A DNA stretch of 64,000 bases from Ottelia alismoides (taxonomy: Eukaryota; Streptophyta; Magnoliopsida; Alismatales; Hydrocharitaceae). Below, one piece after another: positions 21,587 to 31,009 of this stretch; within the stretch, counting starts at the first letter, position 1, and every line of letters begins with the position of its first letter. The stretch spans positions 5,640,501 to 5,704,500 of the forward strand of contig JAZKJV010011400.1 in NCBI GenBank assembly GCA_037367405.1. Direction: 5' to 3'. A model generated the notes under the pieces. The model was not told the DNA's origin and searched no databases. It worked only from the letters and a program-made list of their open reading frames with translations. Made by a program: the position numbers and the translations under genes.

Positions 21587-22159
21587 CTACTGCGGCCCGG
21601 TGCTGACGATGACGGAAGCTGGGCGAACGACGCGGTCGTGCAGGGTGTAGCCGACAGCGACTTCCTGCACGACGTGGCCAGCGGGTACCTCGGGGCTGGG
21701 GACCTGCGCGATGGCTTCGTGGAAGTTGGGGTCGAAGGGCTGGCCGGTCGATTCGATTGGCTTGCAGGCATACTTGGCCAGCGTACCGGTGAGTTGTTGC
21801 ATCACGAGCTGGACGCCGCCCAGCAGCGCACCGCCATTGGCCTCGGGACCAGCCGACTCAGTGGCTCGTTTGAGATTATCAACTACGTCCAGCAAGTCAC
21901 GCACTAGCGGCATATTGGCGTAGCGCAGTTGCTGCTCGGCATCGCGCTGGAGGCGTTTGCGAAAATTTTCGGCTTCGGCGTGGCTCTTGAGCACTTCGGT
22001 CTCAGCTGCCTTGAGTTTGGCAGCCAGTTCTGTGATGCGCTGATCATCGCTGAAGAAGTCGTCGACGCCCGAGTTGCTGTCGTCGGTCACCTCAGGTGTG
22101 GCACCCGCAGTGGTGGCGTTTTCATCGAGGGGTTGTTCGGTGGATTCTGGATGGCTCAT
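21587..22159 (-). CDS. grpE: GrpE, nucleotide exchange factor of DnaK
   Basis: This 190-residue protein has an acidic, disordered N terminus (about 1-40), then the long coiled-coil helix typical of GrpE (ELAAKLKAAETEVLKSHAEAENFRKRLQRD). It ends with the beta-wing domain (FDPNFHEAIAQVPSPEVPAGHV, then GYTLHDRVVRPASVIVS). It releases ADP from DnaK during substrate cycling. It starts 11 bp after the dnaJ stop, so the two are cotranscribed. No dnaK gene is present in the window. It is the last gene of the chaperone block. Confidence 0.97.
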   Translation of the reverse strand: MSHPESTEQPLDENATTAGATPEVTDDSNSGVDDFFSDDQRITELAAKLKAAETEVLKSHAEAENFRKRLQRDAEQQLRYANMPLVRDLLDVVDNLKRATESAGPEANGGALLGGVQLVMQQLTGTLAKYACKPIESTGQPFDPNFHEAIAQVPSPEVPAGHVVQEVAVGYTLHDRVVRPASVIVSTGPQ

Positions 22160-22170
22160 GCCGGGGACTC

Positions 22171-23322
22171 CTACGAAGTCTTGCTCTTGTCAGTGGTTTC
22201 AGAGGAGGGACGGAAGTGATTCCACATCCGCTCCAGGAATGTTTGGCGGTGGGGCGTAACGTGTTCGTGGTCGATCTCAGCCAACTCGCGCAGCAATTCG
22301 GCCTGACGCGGGCTGAGCTTCTTGGGGACTTCGATAAAGGTCTGAATCAGCAGATCACCTTTCGCACCCGAGTGCGGGTCTGGCATGCCCAGGCCACGCA
22401 ACTGGAAGACGGCTCCACTCTCGGTGCCGGCCGGGATCTCCAAGTTCTTGCGACCATCAAGCGTGGGTATTTCAAATTGTGTGCCAAGGGCGGCCTGGCT
22501 GTAACTGAGCGGAACTTGCAGGATCAAGTCGCTGCCATCGCGACGAAAGATCTTGTGTTGCCGCACATGAATGAAACAGTATGCGTCGCCGGCTGGTCCA
22601 CCATCGGGACTGGGTTGGCCTTCGCCTGGGATGCGGACGCGCATGCCGTCATCCACGCCCGGAGGAATGGCAACTTCCAGCAAGACTTCGCGCGGTTGCA
22701 GGCCCGAGCCATCACACTTCTTGCAGGGCTTGGAGATGATCCGCTTGCTGCCTCGGCATTGCGGACAAGTCGTCTGCACGCGCAGAATGCCAGTGGCCTG
22801 AACCACCTGGCCTTGACCGCGGCAGCGCGGGCATATCTGTGGCTCCGAGCCCGCTTCGGCACCGCTACCGTTGCAGGTTTGGCATTTGTCATAACGGGTC
22901 AGGGATACTTGTTTGCGAGCCCCCTTGGCAGCTTCCTCCAAATCGAGCGTCACATCGCAGCGAATGTCGGCTCCACGCCGCACGCGCGAGCCACGCGAAG
23001 AACCACCGAAGAAGCCTTCGAAGATCGTGCCGCTGAAGACATCGCCAAACGCTTCGAAAATATCGCCCACATCTTGGAAGCCACTGCGGCCATCGACACC
23101 CGCATGACCGTACTGGTCATAACGCGCCCGTTTCTCTTGATCGCTGAGGACCTCATACGCCTCGGCGGCTTCCTTGAATTTAGCGATCGCATCGGCATCA
23201 TCGCGGTTGGAATCGGGATGATATTTCAAAGCCAACTTGCGATAGGCTTTGGACAGCTCGTCCGGCGAAGCGGATCGACTGACACCCAAAACCTCATAAT
23301 AGTCGCGCTTGGTTGCAGCCAT
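22171..23322 (-). CDS. dnaJ: DnaJ (Hsp40) co-chaperone
   Basis: This 383-residue type I DnaJ has an N-terminal J domain with the HPD motif (YHPDSN, about residue 35), then a short Gly/Phe-rich region (about 75-120). Four zinc-binding repeats follow ([24 protein letters not shown] and CKKCDGSG). The third lacks the final Gly of the CxxCxGxG consensus but keeps both cysteines. The C-terminal substrate-binding domains are full length. It stimulates DnaK ATPase and delivers substrates. It lies directly upstream of grpE and about 165 bp after groEL2, separated by a terminator-like hairpin, so dnaJ-grpE may also have its own promoter. Confidence 0.97.
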   Translation of the reverse strand: MAATKRDYYEVLGVSRSASPDELSKAYRKLALKYHPDSNRDDADAIAKFKEAAEAYEVLSDQEKRARYDQYGHAGVDGRSGFQDVGDIFEAFGDVFSGTIFEGFFGGSSRGSRVRRGADIRCDVTLDLEEAAKGARKQVSLTRYDKCQTCNGSGAEAGSEPQICPRCRGQGQVVQATGILRVQTTCPQCRGSKRIISKPCKKCDGSGLQPREVLLEVAIPPGVDDGMRVRIPGEGQPSPDGGPAGDAYCFIHVRQHKIFRRDGSDLILQVPLSYSQAALGTQFEIPTLDGRKNLEIPAGTESGAVFQLRGLGMPDPHSGAKGDLLIQTFIEVPKKLSPRQAELLRELAEIDHEHVTPHRQTFLERMWNHFRPSSETTDKSKTS

Positions 23323-23390
23323 ATCCTTCGCTCGTCACCCTTCAGGTACACGCGGCTCGCTTATCGATTCCCTAACAATCTATTGATGGT

Positions 23391-23422
23391 AAAAAGGCCA
23401 CTTCAGTGAAGAAGTGGCCTTT
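23391..23422 (-). terminator. Rho-independent terminator after groEL2
   Basis: A perfect 12-bp stem (AAAGGCCACTTC paired with GAAGTGGCCTTT) with a 6-nt loop is followed on the minus strand by a run of T. It lies 65 bp beyond the groEL2 stop. It should end or weaken transcription before dnaJ-grpE. Confidence 0.85.
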
Positions 23423-23486
23423 CTTGGTTCTGCAGCAGAGGCAGTCTTGATCGATCAACCGTTGGTACGTCCAGCGACGCAATCCA

Positions 23487-25106
23487 TTAGTTGATGGCAC
23501 CTTCTGCTCGTCGCTTCTTCTTGTCGTCTTTATCGAAGGTGGTCACCAGGGCTTCGGTGGTCAACAGCAGGCCAGCGATGCTGCCAGCGTTGGCCAAAGC
23601 GGTGCGCACAACCTTGACCGGGTCGATGATGCCGCTCTTGAGCATATCGACGTATTCGCCCTTGTTGGCATCGTAACCGGTGGTCAGTGGCTTTTGGCTG
23701 ACTTCATCGGCGACAACCGAACCATCGATACCAGCGTTATCGGCAATCTGACGCAAAGGGGCCGACAGCGATTGCAGAATGATCTGGCAACCGATCTTTT
23801 CGTCACCCTTGGCTTCCGACAGCGCCTTCTCGACAGCTTCGCGGCAACGCAGCAGAGCCACACCACCGCCAGGCAGAATGCCTTCTTCCATGGCAGCGCG
23901 AGTGGCATGCAGCGCGTCTTCAACGCGAGCCTTCTTCTGCTTCATATCGGCTTCCGTTTCGGCACCGACGCTGATCACAGCCACGCCACCGGCCAGCTTG
24001 GCCAGACGCTCTTGCAGCTTCTCGCGATCGTACTCGCTATCGGTCTGTTCGATCTGCGTACGAATTTGCGCGACGCGAGCATCGATGGTCTTGCGGTCGC
24101 CAGCACCTTCGACGATGGTCGTGTTGTTCTTGTCGACAACAACCTTCTTGGCCCGACCCAGGTGTTCCAGCGTAATCTTTTCCAGTTGGATACCGAGGTC
24201 ATCGCTGATGAAAGTACCGCCAGTCAAGGTAGCAATGTCCGCCATCATGGCTTTGCGGCGATCGCCGAAGCCAGGAGCCTTCACCGCACAGACATTCAAC
24301 GTGCCACGCAGCTTGTTGACGACCAACAAGGTCAGGGCTTCGGCGTCGACATCTTCGGCAATGATCAACAGGGCACGTCCGCTCTGGCTGGTCTTCTCCA
24401 GAATTGGAACCAGGTCGCGAATGTTGCTGATCTTCTTCTCATACAGCAGAATGAGCGCGTTATCAAACGTGCAGCTCATATCGGCTGGGGTATTGATGAA
24501 GTAAGGCGAGACAAAGCCTTTGTCGAACTGCATACCATCGACGTACTCGACGGTCGTGTCAGCGGTCTTGCCTTCTTCGACAGTGATGACGCCGTCTTTG
24601 CCGACGCGCTCAAGCGCTTCAGCCAGCAGTTTGCCGATCTTCATATCGTTGTTGGCGCTGATGGCACCGACGTGTGCCACCTGCTGGGCATCACTGACAG
24701 GCTTGCCCATGGCATGCAGTTGCTCAACGGCGGCGGCCACTGCTTTGTCGATACCACGACGAATCGCGGTGGGGTTGCTACCGGCGACAATGTTGCGGAG
24801 GCCCTCCTTGAAGATGGCGCGAGCCAGCACGGTCGCAGTAGTGGTACCGTCACCGGCCAGATCGCTGGTCTTCTGAGCCACTTCGACCACGAGTTTGGCG
24901 CCCATGTTTTCGAAGCGATCTTCCAGTTCAATTTCCTTGGCGACCGTCACACCGTCTTTGGTCACGGTGGGGCCACCAAAGCTCTTATCGATGATCACGT
25001 TGCGTCCGGTTGGTCCCATGGTCACGGCCACGGCGTCGGCCAACTTTTGCACGCCTTGCAGCATGCGGGCGCGTGCGTGATCTTCAAACATCAATTGCTT
25101 TGCCAC
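23487..25106 (-). CDS. groEL: GroEL chaperonin paralogue lacking the GGM tail
   Basis: This 539-residue 60-kDa chaperonin has the family ATP-site motifs ([40 protein letters not shown], and GGGVALLR near the C terminus). The start is GTG, preceded by AAGGAA at suitable spacing. The C terminus ends in a charged sequence ([15 protein letters not shown]) and has no Gly-Gly-Met tail, unlike the paralogue at 25744. In multi-chaperonin bacteria, tail-less copies are often specialised; that role here is inference. It follows groES by about 106 bp on the same strand and is closed by a strong terminator. Confidence 0.96.
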   Translation of the reverse strand: MAKQLMFEDHARARMLQGVQKLADAVAVTMGPTGRNVIIDKSFGGPTVTKDGVTVAKEIELEDRFENMGAKLVVEVAQKTSDLAGDGTTTATVLARAIFKEGLRNIVAGSNPTAIRRGIDKAVAAAVEQLHAMGKPVSDAQQVAHVGAISANNDMKIGKLLAEALERVGKDGVITVEEGKTADTTVEYVDGMQFDKGFVSPYFINTPADMSCTFDNALILLYEKKISNIRDLVPILEKTSQSGRALLIIAEDVDAEALTLLVVNKLRGTLNVCAVKAPGFGDRRKAMMADIATLTGGTFISDDLGIQLEKITLEHLGRAKKVVVDKNNTTIVEGAGDRKTIDARVAQIRTQIEQTDSEYDREKLQERLAKLAGGVAVISVGAETEADMKQKKARVEDALHATRAAMEEGILPGGGVALLRCREAVEKALSEAKGDEKIGCQIILQSLSAPLRQIADNAGIDGSVVADEVSQKPLTTGYDANKGEYVDMLKSGIIDPVKVVRTALANAGSIAGLLLTTEALVTTFDKDDKKKRRAEGAIN

Positions 25107-25212
25107 GCTGATATTCCTTAACTGTTACTTGTTGTACTGATGGATGGTTCAATGGTCAGCGAGCCGGGACCGTTTTCCAACCGTCCAGGCTCTGGTGAGA
25201 CGTGGACGCAGT

Positions 25213-25512
25213 TTAGGCCAGGACTTTGGCCAGGATGTCGCTTTCGCGGAGGATCTTGACGTCTTGACCGTCTACTTCGACTTCGCTTCCGCCGTACTTG
25301 CCATAGATAACCACGTCACCCACAGCCACGCTCAGCGTGCCACGGTTGCCGTTATCCAGCAGTTTGCCCGGTCCAACAGCCAGCACGGTGCCGCGCTGTG
25401 GCTTTTCGCGAGCCGAGTCGGGCAGCACGATACCGCCAGCGGTGGTCGATTCAGCATCAACAGGTTGAACAACGATACGGTCATCCAGCGGACGAATCTT
25501 GATCTTGGCCAT
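25213..25512 (-). CDS. groES: GroES co-chaperonin
   Basis: This 99-residue Hsp10 has the family core: IRPLDDRIVVQPVDAES at the N terminus, the mobile loop around TTAGGIVLPDSAREKPQRG, and the KYGGSEVEVDGQDVKILRESDILA end. It caps the GroEL ring. The ATG has AAGGAA about nine bases upstream. It sits between the two groEL genes and probably starts the groES-groEL2 transcript, because a 231-bp repeat-filled gap separates it from groEL1. No CIRCE operator (TTAGCACTC-N9-GAGTGCTAA) was found upstream. Confidence 0.97.
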   Translation of the reverse strand: MAKIKIRPLDDRIVVQPVDAESTTAGGIVLPDSAREKPQRGTVLAVGPGKLLDNGNRGTLSVAVGDVVIYGKYGGSEVEVDGQDVKILRESDILAKVLA

Positions 25513-25602
25513 AACTGATAGTTCCTTCGAATATTAGTTTATATGTAAATGATTTTTGTGTGATTGATTGGTGACTTGGCAGTGGTGGGAGCGTTTTGGG
25601 AT

Positions 25603-25737
25603 TTGAGATCTGAGATTTCAAATTTGAGATTTGAGATCTGAGATTTGAGATTTGAGATTTGGGATCCGAGATTTGAGATTTCAAATTACGAATTTCAAAT
25701 TTGAGATTCAAATCTCGGCTCAGATCCTGATCTCAAA
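25603..25737. repeat. GAGATTT-type heptamer repeat tract
   Basis: The stretch is made of imperfect head-to-tail copies of a 7-bp unit (GAGATTT, GAGATCT, variants of TCAAATT and their reverse complements). Because the unit occurs in both orientations, the tract can fold on itself. Translated, it gives NLKSQIS-type peptide repeats, which are a spurious-ORF signature. It lies between the groEL1 stop and groES. Confidence 0.85.
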
Positions 25738-25743
25738 GTTGGC

Positions 25744-27441
25744 TTACATCATGCCGCCCATGCCACCCATTCCGCCCATGCCACCCATGTCCATTCCACC
25801 CATACCGCCACCACCCATGCCGTGGTCGTGGTGGTCATGTCCGCCGCCTTCTTCCTCTTCCTTAGGAATGTCGGTGATGAGCGATTCGGTGGTTAGCAGC
25901 AGGGATGCCACGCTGGCTGCATTTTGCAGAGCAGTGCGAACAACCTTGGCTGGGTCGATAATGCCGGCCTTGACCAGGTCGGTGTACTTGTCGGCGTTGG
26001 CGTCGTAACCTTCGGTCTTGACCTTTTGTTGACGCACGCGATTGACCACAACTGCGCCATCGACACCGGCGTTGTTGGCGATTGAGCGGAGTGGATACTC
26101 CAATACGTTGCGAATGATGTTGACGCCCATCAGCTCGTCGCCTTCGATCTTGAGCTTCTTGAGGGTCTCTTCGCAGCGGAGCAGGGCCACACCACCACCG
26201 GGCACGATACCTTCTTGGAGGGCAGCTTGAGTGGCGGCCTTGGCATCGTCCAGCAGAGCTTTGCGCTCCTTCATTTCGGTTTCGGTTGCGGCACCGACGC
26301 TGATTTGAGCCACGCCACCGGCCAGTTTAGCCAGGCGTTCTTGCAGCTTCTCGCGATCGTAATCGCTATCGGTGTTGTCGATCTCGCGGCGAATTTGTTC
26401 GGCGCGACCGGTGATTGCGTCCTTCTTGCCAGCACCACCGACGATGATGGTCTCTTCGCTGGTGATCGTGACCTTCTTGGCGCGGCCCAGGTCGCTCAGC
26501 TTAACGCTTTCCAGGTCGATACCCAGGTCCTTGAAGATGGCCTGGCCGCCAGTCAGCGTGGCAATGTCGCCCATGATCGCTTTGCGGCGATCGCCGTAAC
26601 CGGGAGCCTTCACGGCGGCAACGCTCAGGATGCCGCGCATCTTGTTGACAACCAGAGTTGCCAGAGCTTCGCCTTCGATGTCTTCAGCGATAACCAGCAG
26701 AGGCTTCTTGGATTTGCTGATCGCTTCCAGCAGGGGAATCAGTTTCTTGTTGGTGCTGATTTTTTCTTCGAACAGCAGGATGTAGCAATCATCCAGTTCG
26801 ACCGAAACGTTATCGGCGTTGGTAACGAAGTGAGGCGAGAGGAAGCCGCGATCGAACTGCATGCCTTCGACCACATCGACGGTCGTTTCGCTGCTGCGGC
26901 CTTCTTCGATGGTGATCACGCCATCTTTGCCCACTTCCAGGAAAGCGTTGGCCAGAACTTCACCGACTTCCGGATCATTGTTGCCGGCGATGGTGGCGAC
27001 TTGCTTGATCTCTTTCTTGCTCTTCTCGTCGATCTTGATGGCCATCTTGGTGATCTCGTCACCGACGGCTTCGACGGCCTTGGCGATACCGCGCGACAGA
27101 GCCATTGGGTCGGCTCCGGCGGCGATCATCTTGAGGCCTTCGCGGAAGATGGCTTCGGCCAGAACCGTGGCCGTGGTGGTGCCGTCGCCAGCGACGTCGT
27201 TGGTCTTGCTGGCAGCTTCCTTGACGAGCTGGGCACCCAGATTTTCGTAGGGGTCGTCCAGTTCGATATCTTCAGCCACCGTCACGCCGTCCTTGGTAAC
27301 CTTGGGCGAACCCCAGCCCTTGTCCAAAACTGCGTTGCGACCGCGGGGGCCCAGCGTGCTGCGAACCGCACGCGCTAGCTTCGAGACACCAGCCAACAAC
27401 GGTTGGCGTGCCTCGTCATCAAACACCATTTGCTTTGCCAC
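25744..27441 (-). CDS. groEL: GroEL chaperonin with His/Asp-rich and GGM tail
   Basis: This 565-residue chaperonin starts at GTG (27441), with GGAGGAGC just upstream, beginning [14 protein letters not shown] longer GTG frame from 27483 lacks such a site. ATP-site motifs are intact ([49 protein letters not shown]). The tail is [13 protein letters not shown] followed by repeated GGM, the flexible end found in main housekeeping GroELs, with an unusual His/Asp cluster before it. It is the first gene of the chaperone block and probably the housekeeping copy. Confidence 0.97.
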   Translation of the reverse strand: MAKQMVFDDEARQPLLAGVSKLARAVRSTLGPRGRNAVLDKGWGSPKVTKDGVTVAEDIELDDPYENLGAQLVKEAASKTNDVAGDGTTTATVLAEAIFREGLKMIAAGADPMALSRGIAKAVEAVGDEITKMAIKIDEKSKKEIKQVATIAGNNDPEVGEVLANAFLEVGKDGVITIEEGRSSETTVDVVEGMQFDRGFLSPHFVTNADNVSVELDDCYILLFEEKISTNKKLIPLLEAISKSKKPLLVIAEDIEGEALATLVVNKMRGILSVAAVKAPGYGDRRKAIMGDIATLTGGQAIFKDLGIDLESVKLSDLGRAKKVTITSEETIIVGGAGKKDAITGRAEQIRREIDNTDSDYDREKLQERLAKLAGGVAQISVGAATETEMKERKALLDDAKAATQAALQEGIVPGGGVALLRCEETLKKLKIEGDELMGVNIIRNVLEYPLRSIANNAGVDGAVVVNRVRQQKVKTEGYDANADKYTDLVKAGIIDPAKVVRTALQNAASVASLLLTTESLITDIPKEEEEGGGHDHHDHGMGGGGMGGMDMGGMGGMGGMGGMM

Positions 27442-27859
27442 GTTTGAAGCTCCTCCAAAGTTTCCCTTGTTTGCAGTTAACACAGCGCTCCAGCCGCCTG
27501 CGATTTAACAGTCGCAATCCGGCCATCGCCACCGTGCGGCGCCAGGGGTGGCGCCGTCGCGAAGCCACTGGCCGCGGGAGACGGCCCGGTCGCTTCTGGA
27601 ATGAATCACGAAATGTGCGAACGGTTGGTTGGTATGGGCAGGTCACCACCTGAGCGTCACTGGCCGCCAGGCTGGTCCTCGTACTACGCAGGGCTACCGT
27701 TTATGGCAGCGACCATGCGGTGGCGGGACGCAATGCAACAGTTGTGCCATGAGAGCGGGCAGGCTGTTGGTTTGAGTCGCAAGTGCTTTAGAGAGCGGTA
27801 GTTGCGATAAATGGAAAAAATGAAGTGTCGGGCCGACTAAAGACGGAAAACCGAAGTGC
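27442..27859. other. Upstream region of groEL1, no gene seen
   Basis: This region holds the groEL1 promoter and ribosome site. A GC-rich inverted repeat (CGGCGCC, 6-nt loop, GGCGCCG) lies near 27534-27553 and could form a hairpin in the groEL1 leader. No CIRCE element is seen. Overlapping short ORFs on both strands lack family features. Confidence 0.5.
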
Positions 27860-28147
27860 CATTTTGGCGGAGAGGCACTCGTAGCCACCACTGCCAAGTG
27901 GTGGAAAGCGTTAACTGTTGCGTCCACCGTCTGGCGACGGTGACTACGCCGGTCGCATTTTGGCGGAGAGGCACTCGTAGCCACCACTTCCAAGTGGTTG
28001 AAAGCGTTAACTGTTGAGTCCACCGTCTGGCGACGGTGGCTACGGCGGTCGCATTTTGGCGGAGAGGCACTCGTAGCCACCACTTCCAAGTGGTGGAAAG
28101 CGTTAACTGTTGTGTCCACCGTCTGGCGACGGTGGCTCCGGCGGTCG
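27860..28147. repeat. Three tandem 96-bp units, each a paired GTAG-foot hairpin (BIME-like)
   Basis: Three direct 96-bp copies begin at 27860, 27956 and 28052. Each holds two hairpins: GTAG followed by CCACCACTTCCAAGTGGTGG, then a 19-bp spacer containing AGCGTTAAC, then CCACCGTCTGGCGACGGTGG followed by CTAC (CTCC in the third copy). The two hairpins therefore face each other with GTAG feet on the outside, the arrangement of REP pairs (BIMEs). The array ends 14 bp before the stop codon of the 28162 gene. Confidence 0.92.
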
Positions 28148-28161
28148 CACTCTTGGAAAGA

Positions 28162-29292
28162 CTACTTCAGAGTAGGCTGGGCTGCGGGCGGCGTGGCTAC
28201 GCGCGGTTGTTTGGCTTCAACCTCTCCGTCGGGCATGTAGGGTTCGATGATGACTTTCCAATCCTTGGGTGGATCGGCTGGGATAAACTCTTTTTGGAAC
28301 ATGGCAGGCAGCAGGTTCTTGGCATTGACCACGCGATTGGTGAAGTAATACACCTCGCGATGCTCCGCTTCAGGACGCCAATTGGGCAAGAAGACGAACA
28401 TGGCCGCCGGCAACCAATCGCGCAAATCGATGATGACTTCCAGTCGCTGATAGTTGGATGCGTCATCTGCCCGTCGTGGATAGACCTCCAAACGCCGGAA
28501 GTTGGTCTCACCGGGCTGTTCGGGAAGCGGCTTGATCCAGTAGCGAGCTTCCAAATCGGCCTTCTTCACGCCGAAGACGAACGGCAGCGGGCTCAAGTGA
28601 ATCGCATTGCCACGCATCTGCGGCGGCAGCTCGCGCTTGATACATTTCTTTTCATTCTGGTCCAACATGTGGATGAACTGGCCGTCGCATATCCAGTACT
28701 CGCCAAACTGCTTTTGGGGATTGGTGCCGTATTGTGGATTGCCTTTGGCGTCCAAGCCTTTGTAATTGAGCAGTTCGGTAACCTTAAAGAGCCCCTTGTC
28801 GGGCTTCATGTACTTCAACTCGCCTTTGGCTTGGGAGCTGGCATGCTTTTCGACCAAGGCCGGTTCGAACTGTTGGCGGACGAACTCGCACTGGAACTTT
28901 TCGATCTTAGCGCTTTCAATTTCCCATTTGGTCAGCACTTGATCCAGGTAAGCACTCCACTCTTTGCTCAGCGGTGGAAAAGGAGCCACGGGATTGACTG
29001 CGCCACCGCCGAGTACCTGCTGCTGTTGGGCAGCCAGTACGTTTTGAGCCTGTTCAGTGTTGAGCTGCACTTGCTGAGGGGCTACTTGCTGAGGGGCTAC
29101 TTGCTGACCGCCAGCAGTGGCTGGAGCGTACCCGGTCTGGCCTGACGCTGGGCGCTGAGCCTGGGCTTGAACTTGTTGAGTCTGTGCTTGTGGTCCGCGA
29201 GCGGCTTGTGCCAGCACGGGTTGGGCAGTGGCCAGTAGAGCCAAAGTGGAGCTGGCCCATCCCAGAGTGCTAAAGCGAACGAATGATAGCAT
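28162..29292 (-). CDS. Secreted TIGR03009-like planctomycete protein, LolA-like
   Basis: This 376-residue protein starts at ATG 29292, which has AAGGAAG seven bases upstream and is followed by a signal peptide (LGWASSTLALLATAQPVLAQA). After a Gln/Ala-rich linker (about 30-105), the main domain begins WSAYLDQVLTKWEIESAKIEKFQCEFVRQQFEP. It continues with GELKYMKPDKGLFKV and YWICDGQFIHMLDQNEKKCIKRELP. This pattern matches the planctomycete domain TIGR03009 as I recall it and resembles the LolA/LolB lipoprotein-carrier fold, in which a lipid binds a half-barrel. Lipid or lipoprotein handling in the periplasm is inference. The REP-like array lies directly downstream. Confidence 0.8.
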   Translation of the reverse strand: MLSFVRFSTLGWASSTLALLATAQPVLAQAARGPQAQTQQVQAQAQRPASGQTGYAPATAGGQQVAPQQVAPQQVQLNTEQAQNVLAAQQQQVLGGGAVNPVAPFPPLSKEWSAYLDQVLTKWEIESAKIEKFQCEFVRQQFEPALVEKHASSQAKGELKYMKPDKGLFKVTELLNYKGLDAKGNPQYGTNPQKQFGEYWICDGQFIHMLDQNEKKCIKRELPPQMRGNAIHLSPLPFVFGVKKADLEARYWIKPLPEQPGETNFRRLEVYPRRADDASNYQRLEVIIDLRDWLPAAMFVFLPNWRPEAEHREVYYFTNRVVNAKNLLPAMFQKEFIPADPPKDWKVIIEPYMPDGEVEAKQPRVATPPAAQPTLK

Positions 29293-29526
29293 TGTGCATC
29301 TTCCTTGACGCAGGATCGTAGACAGTCGACGACTGACGAGTGTAGCAAGGGCAAGCAAATGACTGTAGGCCGATTTTGAGAATATGGAGACGGAGAGGGT
29401 CTGTCCCGAAGCCCAAGAGTCCTGCACTTCTAGCAGTTTGTCCAACACCTCGAAGTAATCAGACGTGCAGGGCTACCAAAGTGTCCAATTTGTCTTAGCG
29501 GGGACAGACGCTCTACGTCGCCAAAT

Positions 29527-29560
29527 AAAAAAAGGCGCCCTCTCGAAGTGAGAAGACGCC
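29527..29560 (-). terminator. Rho-independent terminator after the 29670 gene
   Basis: On the minus strand GGCGTCTTCTC and GAGAGGGCGCC form an 11-bp stem with two G-U pairs and a 5-nt loop, followed by seven T. It lies about 110 bp beyond the stop of the 29670-30521 gene. The rest of the gap 29293-29669 holds only the promoter side of the 28162 gene. Confidence 0.88.
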
Positions 29561-29669
29561 CGTGGTGGGGAGTCGCAGAATAACAATTGCGGTGAGAAAA
29601 AAATCGCTCCTGCAGACTCTCCCCCGATAAACTCCAGTTGTTGACTCGTGAACTACGCTTGCACGCCGG

Positions 29670-30521
29670 TTACTTGACCACAGCGGGTGCGGCTGGCGCA
29701 GCGGCCGTGGTGGCCGGGTCGGTCGCTCCCGCCGGAGCTGGTGTCGGTGGGGCAGGTGGCGTCGGTGCCACCGGATCGGCTGTCCCTGGCGCTGGTGCCG
29801 CTGGGGGCACAGCACCTTGAACAACCGGAGCCGCCTTGGGCAAGCCCGACGTATCGCCTGGCAACAACATGCCTTCGTAGTCCAGACAAATCAGGAACCA
29901 TTTCGCCCGTGCATACTGCTGCACGGTCACGGTATCAATGTTTTGCTTCAGCAGGCGGCGAGTGTTTTCAACCATCTGATGCAACTCGCGCTGCCAGGGG
30001 CTGCCGTCGCCACTATTTTCCGGCGTTCGCTTGGCCATCAGTTCGTCGATCCGCTTGCGGAACGGAGCATAGGCTTCGTCACGCAGGATGTGAGGCCAGA
30101 CCAACTTGCCCGTGGCTGGGTCGTATTCGTCAGCCGTCAATCGATCGGGCATGGCCGCTCGGTTCACACGTTCAATTTGTTCTTTGGTGGGCGGATGGTC
30201 GCCGTAACGCTCCAAGTATTGCCGAACCATCTCCTTGCGTTCCAAGAAGACCTGCACATACAGTCGGCTGTTCTCCAGCTGACGACGATAAGCTTCTTGA
30301 AAGTTGACCGCGGCCAGCGAGTTGGCATAGTTCGTCTGCCCCTCGGCTTGGATCACACTGGCCGCACCACGCAAATACGCCTCTTCGAGCGTACTGGTGT
30401 GATGTTGATAGCTCCAGTTGTTGAAGGGTGCAATCGCAACCGCATTCTGCTGGGCACTACCGGTCTGAGCCGCAGCACTCAAAGCCAGTGCGGCAGTGGC
30501 TAACGCTCGAAACCTCATCAT
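29670..30521 (-). CDS. Secreted hypothetical protein with Pro/Ala-rich tail
   Basis: This 283-residue protein starts at ATG 30521 with GGAG six bases upstream. A signal peptide (LATAALALSAAAQTGSAQ) is followed by a mostly helical, charged domain (about 25-225): TLEEAYLRGAASVIQAEGQTN, EAYRRQLENSRLYVQVFLER, and AKWFLICLDYEGMLLPGD. The last 60 residues are low-complexity Pro/Ala. I do not recognise a catalytic motif. It looks like a planctomycete-restricted periplasmic protein. It is single-gene, with its own terminator downstream. Confidence 0.85.
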   Translation of the reverse strand: MMRFRALATAALALSAAAQTGSAQQNAVAIAPFNNWSYQHHTSTLEEAYLRGAASVIQAEGQTNYANSLAAVNFQEAYRRQLENSRLYVQVFLERKEMVRQYLERYGDHPPTKEQIERVNRAAMPDRLTADEYDPATGKLVWPHILRDEAYAPFRKRIDELMAKRTPENSGDGSPWQRELHQMVENTRRLLKQNIDTVTVQQYARAKWFLICLDYEGMLLPGDTSGLPKAAPVVQGAVPPAAPAPGTADPVAPTPPAPPTPAPAGATDPATTAAAPAAPAVVK

Positions 30522-30802
30522 TGTTCACTCCCCACACAAATTCGTTGCCAAGAACCCCAAGTCGCTCGGCGGCTTTTTTCACTTGCTCTCATTGAAAGCA
30601 TTTGCATATTCATCTTTCGTGCCAAAGCCGCTTTGCGCTGGACGAAAATTTCAAAATGCTCATTTCTTTAGACAATCCGAGCACATCTCCAGTTCCTATA
30701 AACACTCATTCGTCCAAAAGTGATCGAACTTGTTCTCGTCTTTGAGACCAGGTGTCTCAAAATTAGACGTTTTGATCGTGGATTTTTATGCGAGGGCCAG
30801 CC
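30522..30802. other. Intergenic region with a perfect inverted repeat
   Basis: It holds the promoter of the 29670 gene on the minus strand. At 30741-30761, TTTGAGAC and GTCTCAAA flank CAGGT, a perfect 8-bp inverted repeat; there is no T run, so it is a possible operator or RNA stem rather than a clear terminator of smc. No gene is seen. Confidence 0.5.
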
Positions 30803-30980
30803 CATGCGAGGTTTCCGCCCGAGCCTTCAGTCCCCAGCGTGGACGCGGGTCCATTGGCATTGAAGGTTTGAATCATGCAGAGGGCGGACATGTCCGCGGG
30901 GGATATGGTTCCGGGCCTTGATGCCAATGAATCGTGTGTGGTGGGGCAGAGCGAAGGCTTGGCGGGAGCCTCGTCCTCCC
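30803..30980. repeat. Diverged copy C of a ~190-bp element with terminal inverted repeats
   Basis: The left end (ATGCGAGGTTTCCGCCCGAG) and right end (GGCTTGGCGGGAGCCTCGTC) are near inverted repeats. They align with the ends of the copies at 52341 and 63332. The inside shares TTTGAATCATG and GCAGAG with those copies, but is otherwise diverged. Inner arms CCATTGGCATTGAAGG and CCTTGATGCCAATGAATC can also pair, so the whole element could fold into a long hairpin. It lies just beyond the smc stop. Confidence 0.7.
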
Positions 30981-31009
30981 GGATGCTGCCATGCTGGCGG
31001 GTGACTTTG

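Noticed and set aside
25481..25711. Minus frame with NLKSQIS-type peptide repeats
   Set aside because: It is a translation of the GAGATTT heptamer tract; it overlaps groES and has no ribosome site of its own.
22096..27378. Long plus-strand frames opposite the chaperones (22096-23409, 23694-25121, 26215-27378)
   Set aside because: They lie antisense to dnaJ and the two groEL genes and have no family features. Codon bias in the sense genes explains their length.
27860..28147. Possible CRISPR array
   Set aside because: The 96-bp units are repeated entire, without unique spacers, and each contains two hairpins. It is a tandem BIME-like array.
29265..29273. GAGTGCTAA, one half of a CIRCE operator
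   Set aside because: No TTAGCACTC partner lies nine bases away, and it is inside the signal-peptide codons of the 28162 gene, not near a chaperone promoter.
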